A DNA stretch of 64,000 nt from CAZYSK01 sp964649415 (GTDB taxonomy: Bacteria; Chloroflexota; Anaerolineae; B4-G1), in assembly GCA_964649415.1 (NCBI GenBank), contig CAZYSK010000004.1:1-64000 (forward strand). Direction: 5' to 3'. The notes beneath the pieces were generated by a model that was not told where the DNA came from, did not search any database, and worked only from the letters and a program-made list of their open reading frames with translations. Made by a program: the position numbers and the translations under genes. Positions 24,241 to 32,547 of this stretch are shown here, piece by piece (the first letter of the stretch is position 1; the number at the start of each line of letters is the position of its first letter).

Positions 24241-26939
24241 GCTCTTTCCTTTTCCTCTTGCCTCTTGCCTCTTGCCTCTTGCGTCCTACAGGGCAGCGTC
24301 AGCGTGAAAGTGGAGCCTTTGCCCAACTGACTCTCTACCCAGATCTCTCCGCCGTGCATTTCCACGAACTCCCTGCTCAGCGCCAGCCCCAGCCCGGCCC
24401 CGTTCGGTCGGCCACCGTTCTTCAGCCCTCCCTGTTCGAAGTGCTCGAAGATGCGCTTCTGATCCTCGGGTGGGATGCCCACGCCGGTGTCCTGGACAGC
24501 CACGACCACCTCGAGCGCGCGGCCCGCAGAGGCCAGGTCTTTTCCGAAAGACCCGGTTTCTCCCCTGGCCGCAGCCGACGTCGACCGTGGACCGTCTGTG
24601 CTCGGCGTCCCCTCGTCTTGCCGTCGCCTTGACCAGGACCGGACAGTGATCGTCCCCTGCTCCGTGAATTTCGCCGCATTGGCCAGGAGCCGCAACAGGA
24701 CCTGGCGGATACGTGTCTCGTCGGCCTGCACCGTGGGCAGGTCAGGCGCGATCTCCTCTCGCAGCTCAATATCCTTGTCTCGCACCAGCGCGCTGGCGGT
24801 GGCCATGACGCTGTGAATCAAGTTGACCAGATCCACTTCTCGGAACTCCAGTTCCATCAACCCGGCTTCGATGTGCGAGATGTCCAGCAGGTCGTTGATC
24901 AAACCTAGCAGGTGTTGGCCGTTGTGGTGGATGATTTCCATGTCACTGTTCTGTTCCTCCGTCAACGGTCCATCAAAGCCCTTGAGCATCATCCGGGAGA
25001 AGCCAAGGATGTTCGTGAGCGGCGTGCGTAGTTCGTGCGACATGTTGGCCAGGAAGCGGCGTTTGGACCGGTCCAGTTCTCGCAGGCGTTTGGCCGCCTC
25101 CCGCTCGACGGCGTAGGCGCGTGCGTTCTCCAGCGCGATCGTAATTTGGTTGGCCACGTTTTGCAGGACAGAGATGTCATCTGCGCTGAACTGCTCGTCG
25201 TCCGTGCTCAGGATGTCGAGAGCGCCGATGATGCGGACATTGCGGCCGTTGGTCGCGTGACCATCGTCTGCAAAGGGAGGCGAAGCGCTTTCTTCTGTGT
25301 GTTCCTGGTCGCCCATCCTGAGCGGCAACGCTGCCTCTGTACGTATGTAGGGGGACCCAAATGTCTCTTGTGCACGTTTGGCATCCCAGTCGACCGTGCT
25401 CGGCTTCCCTGTTAACAGCGTCTGGCCGCTGGCGCTTCCGTCCCCCACCACTACCGGCCTGGCCGCGGACGCAGGATCAACGGACCGCCGGCATCCTGCC
25501 GGCACAATGTCCGCGTCAAGCGTCCTATGCGCCATGCCACCGCTTGCTGCCTGGAGCAGTGCCTGCTCGACATCATCGCCCAGGAGGTAGATGCCGACGT
25601 ACCAGTAGTCGAAGCGCTCGCGTACGAGGTGCACGACTTCTCTCAGCAACTGATCCGGCTCCAGGATCGAGGTCGCTGCCTGGCTGACCTCGACTGTGGT
25701 GGCAAGTTGGATAGCTCGTCGCTGGATCTGATAATTGGCCTGCTGTAGCAGCGCTGTACGTTGGGCCACTTTGTCCTCCAGGTCATCGTACAGGGCCTTC
25801 AGCTCCGCTGCCATGTGATTGAACACGTATGCCAGTATGCCAATCTCGTCTCGCGAGGCGACCGGTACGTGCTGCCGCATATCCCCGCTTGAGATGCTGA
25901 CTGCCGACTCCGTCAGTTGCACGATAGGACGCGTGATCTGCCGCGTCACGAGCGCGGCGATGACCGCGGTGGCTAGTGCCACGATCAACGTGGCGCCGAT
26001 AACTGCCGCCCCGACGCTCTCCGTCGGACCAAATGCCTCCTCTTGCGTTTGTTCTGCCACCAGTGCGAGATGCAGTTCCGGCATCCAGCGGTACACCCCG
26101 ATCACTGGGACGCCCGCGTAGTTCTCATAGAGCCCTTCAGTATCCGCGCCATCCAGCGCAACTGCGATTCCTGTGCTGTTCACTTTGTGCCCCTGGGGCA
26201 ACGCGACCCCGCCCGTGCCCACCAGGTAGATCTCCCCTGTCTCTCCCAACCTCACGAACATGCCTCGCGCCAGCCTCTCCAAGTTGAGCCAGCCACTCAG
26301 CAGCCCCAGGAGTTCGTCATCCGGGCCCGCGATGTGTTCGACCATCACGATGTCCCAGTCCTCGCCTGAGCCAGGCGCGGACGAACCCGCGACCAATGTC
26401 CCCCACGCAGGGGCGCGGTCCCCGCGACCATCCCCACCCTCGCTGTAGCTGAGCGCGATGGCGTGCGCCTGGTCCGCCAGTCGGTCCTCCGCCTCCGTGC
26501 TCGGGCACGTGTCAGTCGATAGCAGTATCCGACCTGCGTTGTCGTGCACGGCCAGGCAACGAAAGCTGGGATTATGCGCCATCAGCGTATGCAACTGGGC
26601 ATCCAACGTATTGAGCCCCGCACTCGCGGCGGCAGTGTCGTTGGCCAGAGCCGTGACGCTTTCTCGCGTGCTCTGCAGAGCTGCCACGACTCTCATCTGT
26701 GCGTTCTGCTGCTCGATCCATTGACCGATCTGGTTTTCTGTGATCGCCGCTACAGAGGATAGCTTGGCGATGACCTCCCGCTCAATGTCCCGTCGCTCGC
26801 ACCGTGTTGCATACCAACTAATCGTGCTCAGCGGCACGATTGCCAGTATCAGGAACGCCGTCAACAGCGTCCTGCCCAGCCCGCCCCGCATCCCGGTTGT
26901 TGGGATCTGTGGTCGTCCCATCTGCTCTGACGACGACAT
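24237..26939 (-). CDS. dCache-HAMP-GAF sensor histidine kinase
   Basis: 900 aa. TM at about 23-43, a dCache extracytoplasmic region to about 305 (ETGEIYLVGTGG, YENYAGVPVIGVYRW), TM near 312-335, HAMP, coiled coil, GAF with long insertions (about 400-600), HisKA with MSHELRTPLTNI (His about 639), HATPase_c with LLRLLANAAKF, DTGVGIPPEDQ and GAGLGLALSREF. It is a complete kinase. Insertions include a CCGG-hairpin/family B block in the GAF (25465-25515) and about 35 residues of low complexity inside the ATPase domain near 24530-24620. It follows two stand-alone receivers, its probable phosphorylation targets (inference). The C-terminus is a family C purine tract. Confidence 0.9.
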   Translation of the reverse strand: MSSSEQMGRPQIPTTGMRGGLGRTLLTAFLILAIVPLSTISWYATRCERRDIEREVIAKLSSVAAITENQIGQWIEQQNAQMRVVAALQSTRESVTALANDTAAASAGLNTLDAQLHTLMAHNPSFRCLAVHDNAGRILLSTDTCPSTEAEDRLADQAHAIALSYSEGGDGRGDRAPAWGTLVAGSSAPGSGEDWDIVMVEHIAGPDDELLGLLSGWLNLERLARGMFVRLGETGEIYLVGTGGVALPQGHKVNSTGIAVALDGADTEGLYENYAGVPVIGVYRWMPELHLALVAEQTQEEAFGPTESVGAAVIGATLIVALATAVIAALVTRQITRPIVQLTESAVSISSGDMRQHVPVASRDEIGILAYVFNHMAAELKALYDDLEDKVAQRTALLQQANYQIQRRAIQLATTVEVSQAATSILEPDQLLREVVHLVRERFDYWYVGIYLLGDDVEQALLQAASGGMAHRTLDADIVPAGCRRSVDPASAARPVVVGDGSASGQTLLTGKPSTVDWDAKRAQETFGSPYIRTEAALPLRMGDQEHTEESASPPFADDGHATNGRNVRIIGALDILSTDDEQFSADDISVLQNVANQITIALENARAYAVEREAAKRLRELDRSKRRFLANMSHELRTPLTNILGFSRMMLKGFDGPLTEEQNSDMEIIHHNGQHLLGLINDLLDISHIEAGLMELEFREVDLVNLIHSVMATASALVRDKDIELREEIAPDLPTVQADETRIRQVLLRLLANAAKFTEQGTITVRSWSRRRQDEGTPSTDGPRSTSAAARGETGSFGKDLASAGRALEVVVAVQDTGVGIPPEDQKRIFEHFEQGGLKNGGRPNGAGLGLALSREFVEMHGGEIWVESQLGKGSTFTLTLPCRTQEARGKRQEEKERA
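24246..24290. repeat. Family C microsatellite at kinase C-terminus
   Basis: Four CTCTTGC units in a row (plus strand). On the minus strand they encode a charged Gln/Glu/Ala/Arg/Gly/Lys tail just before the stop and the overlapping next start. Confidence 0.7.
25465..25515. repeat. Hairpin/family B composite inside the kinase GAF
   Basis: GCGGACGCAGGATCAACG is followed by CCGGCATCCTGCCGG (25488-25502) and ATGTCCGCG. The GCCGG hairpin plus ATGTCCGC string is the same as at 14486-14515 in a different sensor gene. It is in frame. Confidence 0.8.
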
Positions 26940-27042
26940 GATGCCTCTTGCTTTCTGTTGCTTGCTTCCTGCCTATTGCTTCGTCTACGAACGTCCACGT
27001 TCAACGTCTGCTGTCAATGTACGTGCTAGTCCTATCCCTGGG
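26940..27042. other. Short intergenic gap made of repeats
   Basis: About 100 bases between the second receiver and the kinase. It holds a family C pyrimidine tract (26941-26985) and degenerate family B units (CGTTCAACGTCTGC, TCAATGTACGT). No promoter or terminator is clear. Confidence 0.5.
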
Positions 27043-27453
27043 CTAGCCCAGTTCCCAGACTTCCTCTCCCTGGAGAACCGTGCGGATCTGAGCGGGAAAG
27101 CGATCGGGGTCAATCGGCTTGCCGATGAAGCCGTTGAAGCCAGCCTGGCGGGCGTGTTCCATGTTGGATTTGGAAACGTCCGCCGTAACCGCGACGACAA
27201 GCGTGTCTCGAAAGCGAGGATGCGCGCGCAGCTTCTCGAGTATCTGGTAGCCGTCCTCCTCTGGGAGGAAGATATCCATCAGGATCAGGTCAATGTGCGG
27301 CAATGCCTCGGCAAACTTGAGCACTTGCCATCCTGAGGCTTTCCACTCGCAGTTCTTCACCCCCAAGAAAGCCAGCAGGCGAGTGATCAATACGAAGTTC
27401 TGAACGTTGTCCTCGACGACAAGGATAGTCGCATCCCTTGGTTGTATGCTCAT
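27043..27453 (-). CDS. Single-domain response regulator (receiver only)
   Basis: About 136 aa. CheY-like receiver with acidic pair VVEDN, phospho-acceptor Asp in LILMDIFLPEEDG, switch Thr in VVAVTAD and Lys in GKPIDP. No output domain. ATG 27453 has GAGG upstream and lies eight bases after the previous stop; an alternative ATG at 27471 overlaps that stop. The pair of receivers next to one full kinase suggests a phosphorelay or competing sinks (inference). Confidence 0.9.
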   Translation of the reverse strand: MSIQPRDATILVVEDNVQNFVLITRLLAFLGVKNCEWKASGWQVLKFAEALPHIDLILMDIFLPEEDGYQILEKLRAHPRFRDTLVVAVTADVSKSNMEHARQAGFNGFIGKPIDPDRFPAQIRTVLQGEEVWELG

Positions 27454-27461
27454 ATTGGCCT

Positions 27462-27842
27462 CTATGTGCATGGTTTCCCCAGCGCGGCTCGTACCTGCTC
27501 AGGCAGTTGGTCCACGTCAATAGGCTTCTGAATGTAACCGTCGCAGCCCGCCTCCAAGGTGCGTTCTCGATCCCCTTGCATGACATTCGCCGTCACTGCT
27601 ATGATCGGCACCTGCTGCAGGCCAGCCGTATCCCGGACGCGCCTGGCTAGGTCATAGCCGTCCATTTCCGGGAGGTTGATATCCAACAGAATCAGATCTG
27701 GCTGAATACGAGCGGCTGCCTCCAGACCGCTCGGGCCGTCTGTTGCTTCAACGACCGTGAAGCCTTCTGCTTCGAGGACGCGCTTCACCAGCATGCGGTT
27801 CCCGGCATTGTCCTCTATGTATAGGATGCAAGCCTCGCTCAT
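27462..27842 (-). CDS. Single-domain response regulator (receiver only), first gene of the sensor operon
   Basis: 126 aa. Receiver with YIEDN, phospho-acceptor Asp54 (LILLDINLPEMDG), Thr84 and Lys106 (QKPID). DivK/CheY-like, with no output domain. It is first behind the operon promoter, with a leader of about 75 bases. It is probably phosphorylated by the kinase encoded two genes downstream. Confidence 0.92.
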   Translation of the reverse strand: MSEACILYIEDNAGNRMLVKRVLEAEGFTVVEATDGPSGLEAAARIQPDLILLDINLPEMDGYDLARRVRDTAGLQQVPIIAVTANVMQGDRERTLEAGCDGYIQKPIDVDQLPEQVRAALGKPCT

Positions 27843-27924
27843 TCAGTGGATCCCCCTGTATTGACTCGCCGCCAAGTAGGCGGCGTGATTGCGCTCCCTT
27901 CGGCAGCACCGACAAGCGATTTTC

Positions 27925-27953
27925 ATTATAGCAGATTCAAGTACCCACAACAA
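27925..27953 (-). promoter_or_regulatory. Promoter of the sensor operon
   Basis: On the minus strand TTGTTG (27953-27948), a 17-base spacer, then TATAAT (27930-27925). The first start codon is at 27842. The perfect -10 and ideal spacing make this the probable start of the whole leftward operon. Confidence 0.7.
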
Positions 27954-28026
27954 TGCATCTGGGTTACAGATTGGTTACAGTTACCTGCATCGGGGCTGTC
28001 TGCAATCGGGCAGCCAAGTCGGCCGA

Positions 28027-28094
28027 GTGCCAGAGGGATTTGCCTTTGCCCGGCAAAGGTGTAGAATTGGCACCTGTGTACGCCCCTCTGGCAC
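28027..28094 (+). promoter_or_regulatory. Promoter enclosed by nested inverted repeats
   Basis: TAGAAT at 28062-28067 with TTTGCC at 28039-28044 (17-base spacer). The spacer contains the palindrome CCTTTGCC-C-GGCAAAGG (28043-28059). The whole promoter is bracketed by perfect 11-bp inverted arms GTGCCAGAGGG (28027-28037) and CCCTCTGGCAC (28084-28094). This looks like an operator system for the DUF624 gene at 28239. The promoter call is moderate; the palindromes are certain. Confidence 0.6.
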
Positions 28095-28238
28095 AGTGCC
28101 ATGGAGAAAGGCCCTCGACGTGCCTGGCGAATGAATTGTCGGAACGGGACAGTTCAGCGGTCTGTATTGCCAGTCGATGACCTGATACTCCCATCTGGGG
28201 CGGTGCGGAGCCTGAGAAAACCACTAGGGAGAACAATC

Positions 28239-29018
28239 ATGCAAGTGTTTCGTGTGTTCTGGGATGCGCTGAAGAACCTTTGGGAGGAACTGTTTCTGCT
28301 CGTGCTGATGAACATCGTCACCATCGTTTTCGCGATTCCCGTGCTGACGTTTCCGCCGGCTCTGGCTGGGTTGTGGACGGCCGCCAATCGGGCGGCGAAC
28401 GGGAAGTCCATTCACTGGAGTGACTACTTCGAGGGCTTCCGCCGTTATCTGTGGAAGGCGTGGGGGCTGGCGTTGCTCAACATTCTGGTCGCGCTCGTCG
28501 TGTTTGTCAACTTCCGTTTCTATGCGCTGGACGTCGTGCCGTTTGATATCAGCCCAACGCTGAGCATGTGGATACGCGCGTCTTTTGTGGGGTGCGCAAT
28601 CCTGTGGCTTATGGTGCAGATGTATACGATGGCGCTATTGTTGGAGCAACACGATAAGCGCTTGCGAGTGGCCTTGCGCAACGCCGCCGTGCTTCTCATC
28701 GCCCATCCAGGTTTTTCCATCGCGCTGGCGCTATTGCTGTTGGCTGTGGCCGCCCTTAGTACCGCTATCCCGGTGCTGTGGGTTTTGCTGACCCTGGCGC
28801 TCTTTGGGGTCGTGTGCAACAAGGCCGTCATACACCTGCTGGAGCCGTATCGGGAACGGGCACGGGCGGAGGAGGAAGCGGACACTGCGGACGTTGAACC
28901 CGACCGCCTGCGGTCGGCTGCGTCCGCGGACGAGACTGCCGAGGAGAGCGAAGGGCGGAGTGACGGGGAGGAACTGGAGGAGGCTGTTTGTGGTGACGGC
29001 GGACGTAGTGGACGTTGA
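28239..29018 (+). CDS. DUF624 (YesL-like) membrane protein
   Basis: 259 aa. ATG 28239 after GGGAGA. About five TM segments between residues 25 and 200, with the family's N-terminal FWDALKNLWEEL and the PPALAGLW turn. DUF624 proteins often accompany carbohydrate uptake or glycan genes; their function is unknown. The C-terminal 55 residues are hydrophilic Glu/Ser/Gly-rich and include a family B insertion (28884-28931), which does not belong to the family core. It is monocistronic, reads away from the sensor operon, and is probably controlled by the palindromes at 28027-28094. Confidence 0.82.
   Translation: MQVFRVFWDALKNLWEELFLLVLMNIVTIVFAIPVLTFPPALAGLWTAANRAANGKSIHWSDYFEGFRRYLWKAWGLALLNILVALVVFVNFRFYALDVVPFDISPTLSMWIRASFVGCAILWLMVQMYTMALLLEQHDKRLRVALRNAAVLLIAHPGFSIALALLLLAVAALSTAIPVLWVLLTLALFGVVCNKAVIHLLEPYRERARAEEEADTADVEPDRLRSAASADETAEESEGRSDGEELEEAVCGDGGRSGR
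28884..28931. repeat. Family B hairpin in the DUF624 C-terminus
   Basis: Perfect CCGACCGC-CT-GCGGTCGG (28900-28917), preceded by GGACGTTGAA and followed by TGCGTCCGCGGACG. It is read in frame on the plus strand, the opposite coding sense to the copies in the sensor operon. Confidence 0.8.
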
Positions 29019-29097
29019 GCGTCTATGCGTGTGTCCGCGGAAACCGACCACAGCCATCTACGACATCCATTTGTCAGGTCCATCGAAGTACCGATCA

Positions 29098-30939
29098 TCA
29101 GATTGGTATCGGCGCGATGACCTGCGAGGACGTGAACATCCAGGCCACAAGCCCTGCATTGACTAACGCGCCGAGGTATGGTCTGCCAGTGAGTTGGTAG
29201 AACCAGGTCGACAGCGGGACTGTCATCAGAAGCACGCCGATGATGTGGAATAGGTTCATCGTGAACGAGGCCAGCATCCCGCCCGGCCCGACGAAAGGAA
29301 TCACCCCCGCCGTCAGCAGCGGCACATACTGGATCATCAGGAACAGGATCAGTGGCACGACCATGGCAGCCGTGTTGGAGAGTGTCCAGGACGCGTAGGT
29401 CTTGAGCCACGTCCGCTGCTTGGGCCTGCGAAGCTGCCCATGCAGGAACACGCCCATCAGCAGGAAACCGATCAGGATGAACGGGAAGTACTCCAGGAAC
29501 ATCGAGAATCGGTAGGGGGTCAGATCGCTGGCAAAGGGCACCAGGAACCGGAAGTCTACGATGAAGATGCGTTCCAGCAAGTGCTCGCCGAGGCAGGCAA
29601 AAGCGACCAGTATGGCGGCCAGGAGCGCGGTCTTGCCTATCTCTGCCCAGTTCAGCATGAATCGGTCGGGGCGATACGAGATGCCCAGGTCGGCCAGCGT
29701 CAGCCCGGTCTCCTGTGCCTGCTTCCTGAACCAACGCCGGAACAGCAACAGACCGATCAGGTTGCTGACCACGAACCACCAGACGGTGCCGTTGACCATC
29801 ATCATGGGAAAGGCCCTGTCTATCCGCACGACGTAGACGTGCAGGCCGAACATGACAAAGATCAACGGGAGATACAGCCACATCAACAGCCCGTTGAGCG
29901 CAGCGAACTTGAGGTACGCGCTTCGGGAGCACGCGTATTCGCCTGACGCGGGCCCCTGGAGGGCGCTAAATGGGGGCGTGCGCAGCAACATAAGGCCCAG
30001 CGGCATGAGCGAGGCGAAGCTGGCCAGCATAGCGACCAGCGTAGCCCACTCCTTGATTGGCCAGATCTGGCTGTGCGAATCGATCCAGAGCCGCTCGTCC
30101 GGTCGAAGCGCGCTCTGCATCCACTCCAAGGCTTCCGCCACACAACCCCTGTTGTGCGATTCCTGAATGTGAATCGCCGCCGGCACGAAGACGCGGCGCG
30201 CTGTCCCTTGCGCGAAGTCCCCGTACGTGACGCCCAGTTGCGGGTTCCCCACGGGGATCACTTGCTGCGTCTGTGGCGTGCTCATCCATTCCTTTTCGAT
30301 GTCGTCGGTGCCCGTCATGCGCTCGCGGTATTCATCCCACTTGCCGATGATCATCAGCATGTTCTTGGGATTGGTCTCAGACGCGTCCAACGTGTAGGCA
30401 AAGCCGGAGATGACCAGGCCCTTGACGCTGCGATCCTCCAGCGCGACGTTATAGGCCATCTCCGCCCCCAGGCTGTGGCCCATCATGCCGACCCGGTTGG
30501 CGTCCACGAATGGCAAGGCCTTCAGGTAAGCCAGGGACGTTCGGCCGCCGTACGTGTCGTCGAAGTCGGGATCGTCCAGATCCCCGGGTATGCCCGAATT
30601 CCCGCGTCCGATGGCGTCTATGTTCAGCACGACGATTCCCCGGCGTGCCAGTTCGATGCAGTAGGCATCGTTCGTCTCGCGGTTGTTCTGGTAGCCGTGG
30701 ATGTACACTGTTCCGGGCATGGGGTTGTCCGCTGTCGCCTCGATCGGCCTGAGGAGCTTAGCCCGGACCCGAATACCATTGTAGTTTTCGTAGGTCACGT
30801 TTGTGACCTCGACGCGCCCGAAGCCCCGCTGCGTCAGCGAAGCGATCAGGACCGAAGCGATCAGGGCGACGAGACAGGCGGCGAAGGCCACTGTGGCCTT
30901 GCTGCGACGATGCGTATTGAAGACCTCGTCTGTGTTCAC
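29098..30939 (-). CDS. Membrane-anchored alpha/beta hydrolase
   Basis: 613 aa from GTG 30939, preceded by AGGAGGGAAG. TM near 18-38, then an alpha/beta-hydrolase domain (about 55-300) with HGYQNNR oxyanion region, nucleophile elbow GHSLGAEM (Ser) and a late His in IHIQESH. After that come seven or eight TM segments (about 305-610). The catalytic domain is dienelactone-hydrolase/peptidase-S9-like and lies outside the membrane. The fusion to a multi-TM C-terminus is unusual but known in Gram-positive and Chloroflexota proteins. Substrate unknown. The gene has its own promoter and a hairpin leader. Confidence 0.8.
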   Translation of the reverse strand: MNTDEVFNTHRRSKATVAFAACLVALIASVLIASLTQRGFGRVEVTNVTYENYNGIRVRAKLLRPIEATADNPMPGTVYIHGYQNNRETNDAYCIELARRGIVVLNIDAIGRGNSGIPGDLDDPDFDDTYGGRTSLAYLKALPFVDANRVGMMGHSLGAEMAYNVALEDRSVKGLVISGFAYTLDASETNPKNMLMIIGKWDEYRERMTGTDDIEKEWMSTPQTQQVIPVGNPQLGVTYGDFAQGTARRVFVPAAIHIQESHNRGCVAEALEWMQSALRPDERLWIDSHSQIWPIKEWATLVAMLASFASLMPLGLMLLRTPPFSALQGPASGEYACSRSAYLKFAALNGLLMWLYLPLIFVMFGLHVYVVRIDRAFPMMMVNGTVWWFVVSNLIGLLLFRRWFRKQAQETGLTLADLGISYRPDRFMLNWAEIGKTALLAAILVAFACLGEHLLERIFIVDFRFLVPFASDLTPYRFSMFLEYFPFILIGFLLMGVFLHGQLRRPKQRTWLKTYASWTLSNTAAMVVPLILFLMIQYVPLLTAGVIPFVGPGGMLASFTMNLFHIIGVLLMTVPLSTWFYQLTGRPYLGALVNAGLVAWMFTSSQVIAPIPI

Positions 30940-30994
30940 CTTCCCTCCTGTAGTGGTAGCGGCTGCCGTCTTTCATCTGGCCGGGCCGCGAGCA

Positions 30995-31025
30995 GGATGC
31001 TGCGAGCATTCTACTCGCAGCATCC
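30995..31025 (-). promoter_or_regulatory. Perfect 12-bp hairpin in the leader of the hydrolase gene
   Basis: GGATGCTGCGAG / CTCGCAGCATCC around the seven-base loop CATTCTA. It lies about 12 bases downstream of the expected transcription start of the promoter at 31044-31072. No U-tract follows on the minus strand, so it is more likely a stabilising or regulatory 5' hairpin than a terminator. Confidence 0.6.
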
Positions 31026-31043
31026 CTTGTTGCGCCGCCACTC

Positions 31044-31072
31044 AGTATACTCCAGGAGGGCACGGGAGACAA
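31044..31072 (-). promoter_or_regulatory. Promoter of the alpha/beta hydrolase gene
   Basis: On the minus strand TTGTCT (31072-31067), a 17-base spacer and TATACT (31049-31044). Confidence 0.6.
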
Positions 31073-31119
31073 GCAGCAGATTGGCTCCCGTTCGTGGCAT
31101 GTATGGCTGCCCGTGAGCG

Positions 31120-32547
31120 CTAAGGATCCGTCATAGCTGCCGGTAGGTACACGTTGTATGCGTTGACGATGATCGTGGCCGTGGAGCTGATTGGCTCATA
31201 GCCCGACGCGGCGACAATCGCCGTGTTGCTGATGATGCGGGGAAGGGTGATGGTGCCGACAGTGTAGTGGTTGACCGTGACCGCGTAGGTAACCGTGACG
31301 GCAGGGGTAGGGCTTAGCACGCCCGACCAGCGCAGCGTCGGTGCCTCCCCATCGTCTACCGTGCCAAGCGTAGCGGTGAGCGTGCCGGGGAGATAGGATA
31401 GGCCGGTGGGCACGTGATCGGTCAGTTGGACCGTGGACGTGAAGCCCTGGGCGACGACCGTGTAGGTGACAGTCTCCCCTTCTGCAGGTGTCGGCGTTGA
31501 GGCGGACTTCGCTGCCGCGCCTCCTGCTATGACGCCTCCGTCCCATCCGGCGAGCCTGGCCATCATCCACCAGAACGCCTGTCCCTTGAGTTTGCAGAAC
31601 AGTCTGTCCTCTGGGTGGTTGCTCGAATGCGCACACGAGCTTGGAAGATCGGTGCAGTCCTCTGGATGGTTGCTGCACCAATTGACGCACCACGTGCAGT
31701 TGCCCTGACCGTCATTGACGTACGGCCCTCCGCCGTCGGGATCGTAGGTCTCAATGTCCGCGAAGTCGAACAGTACCATGCCGTTGTCTGTGGCGTACTG
31801 CCTCACCATGTCGTTGTTGCGCGCAAGGGTCGCGCTGCCACCGTCTGTGTGACCCGTCATCAGGATGTAGCGCATATCGGGGTATTGTGCCTCGAAGCCT
31901 GCCATCGTATCCAGGTACACCTGTACCGTGCTCGTTGGGTTGGATGACTGTTGGCCGCACCACGACCACATGGAGTAGTCGAACAGGCTGGTGTCGGCGA
32001 CAGACTGGGTCCTTGATATGCCTCCCGAAGTGCTCCAATAGTCATCCGGTTGGATGTACGTTTCCGGGGGATTGCCGTCGTATATGCGCAACTCACCTGG
32101 GTCGCCCGGCAGATCGGTCGGCGGCGTGGAACCCGCATTGGTGATTCTGATGGCGTATTCTGGGTCCAGTTGCTCCAGCTTCTGGATGCCGCTTCTGATT
32201 TGCCCGCCGTGCGAGGTATGGGCGTAGTGAAACGTCAGCTCTCGGGCTCGCTCTATCCAGTAGTCAGGTATTCTACTCAGGTCTGTGCACGTGTGGTCAA
32301 TGATAATCGTCTCTTGCGTCTGCCGAACCCCTGCCGTGCTCGTCGCACCCCCTTCTGCCGTGGCATAACTGCTCTCGGCAGGCATTTGACCGAGTACCGG
32401 GTGGGCGATGGGTAAGGGTGGAACTATGCCCTGGTCGGCGGTGGAGGCCAGAGTGATAGTGCCCTCGCCTGGTGTCGCAAGCAACGCCAGAACGAGAGCC
32501 AGTCCAAAGACACGCATTCCTCTCATTAACGTCCGTGTTGACCCCAT
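31120..32547 (-). CDS. Secreted protein, SGNH-like domain plus DUF11-like repeat
   Basis: 475 aa; ATG 32547 after AAGGAG. Signal peptide in the first 35 residues (hydrophobic VFGLALVLALLA). Residues about 80-335 form a globular domain with FHYAHTSHGGQI, a MTGHTDGGS motif and several Cys (CTWCVNWCSNH, CTDLPSSC). The layout recalls SGNH/GDSL-type hydrolases, but I cannot place the catalytic set. Residues about 350-465 are a DUF11-like beta-sandwich (VTYTVVAQ, LTDHVPTGLSYLPGT, ISNTAIV). It ends in NVYLPAAM, like the YLP tails of many Chloroflexota secreted proteins (family knowledge). Function unknown. Confidence 0.75.
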   Translation of the reverse strand: MGSTRTLMRGMRVFGLALVLALLATPGEGTITLASTADQGIVPPLPIAHPVLGQMPAESSYATAEGGATSTAGVRQTQETIIIDHTCTDLSRIPDYWIERARELTFHYAHTSHGGQIRSGIQKLEQLDPEYAIRITNAGSTPPTDLPGDPGELRIYDGNPPETYIQPDDYWSTSGGISRTQSVADTSLFDYSMWSWCGQQSSNPTSTVQVYLDTMAGFEAQYPDMRYILMTGHTDGGSATLARNNDMVRQYATDNGMVLFDFADIETYDPDGGGPYVNDGQGNCTWCVNWCSNHPEDCTDLPSSCAHSSNHPEDRLFCKLKGQAFWWMMARLAGWDGGVIAGGAAAKSASTPTPAEGETVTYTVVAQGFTSTVQLTDHVPTGLSYLPGTLTATLGTVDDGEAPTLRWSGVLSPTPAVTVTYAVTVNHYTVGTITLPRIISNTAIVAASGYEPISSTATIIVNAYNVYLPAAMTDP

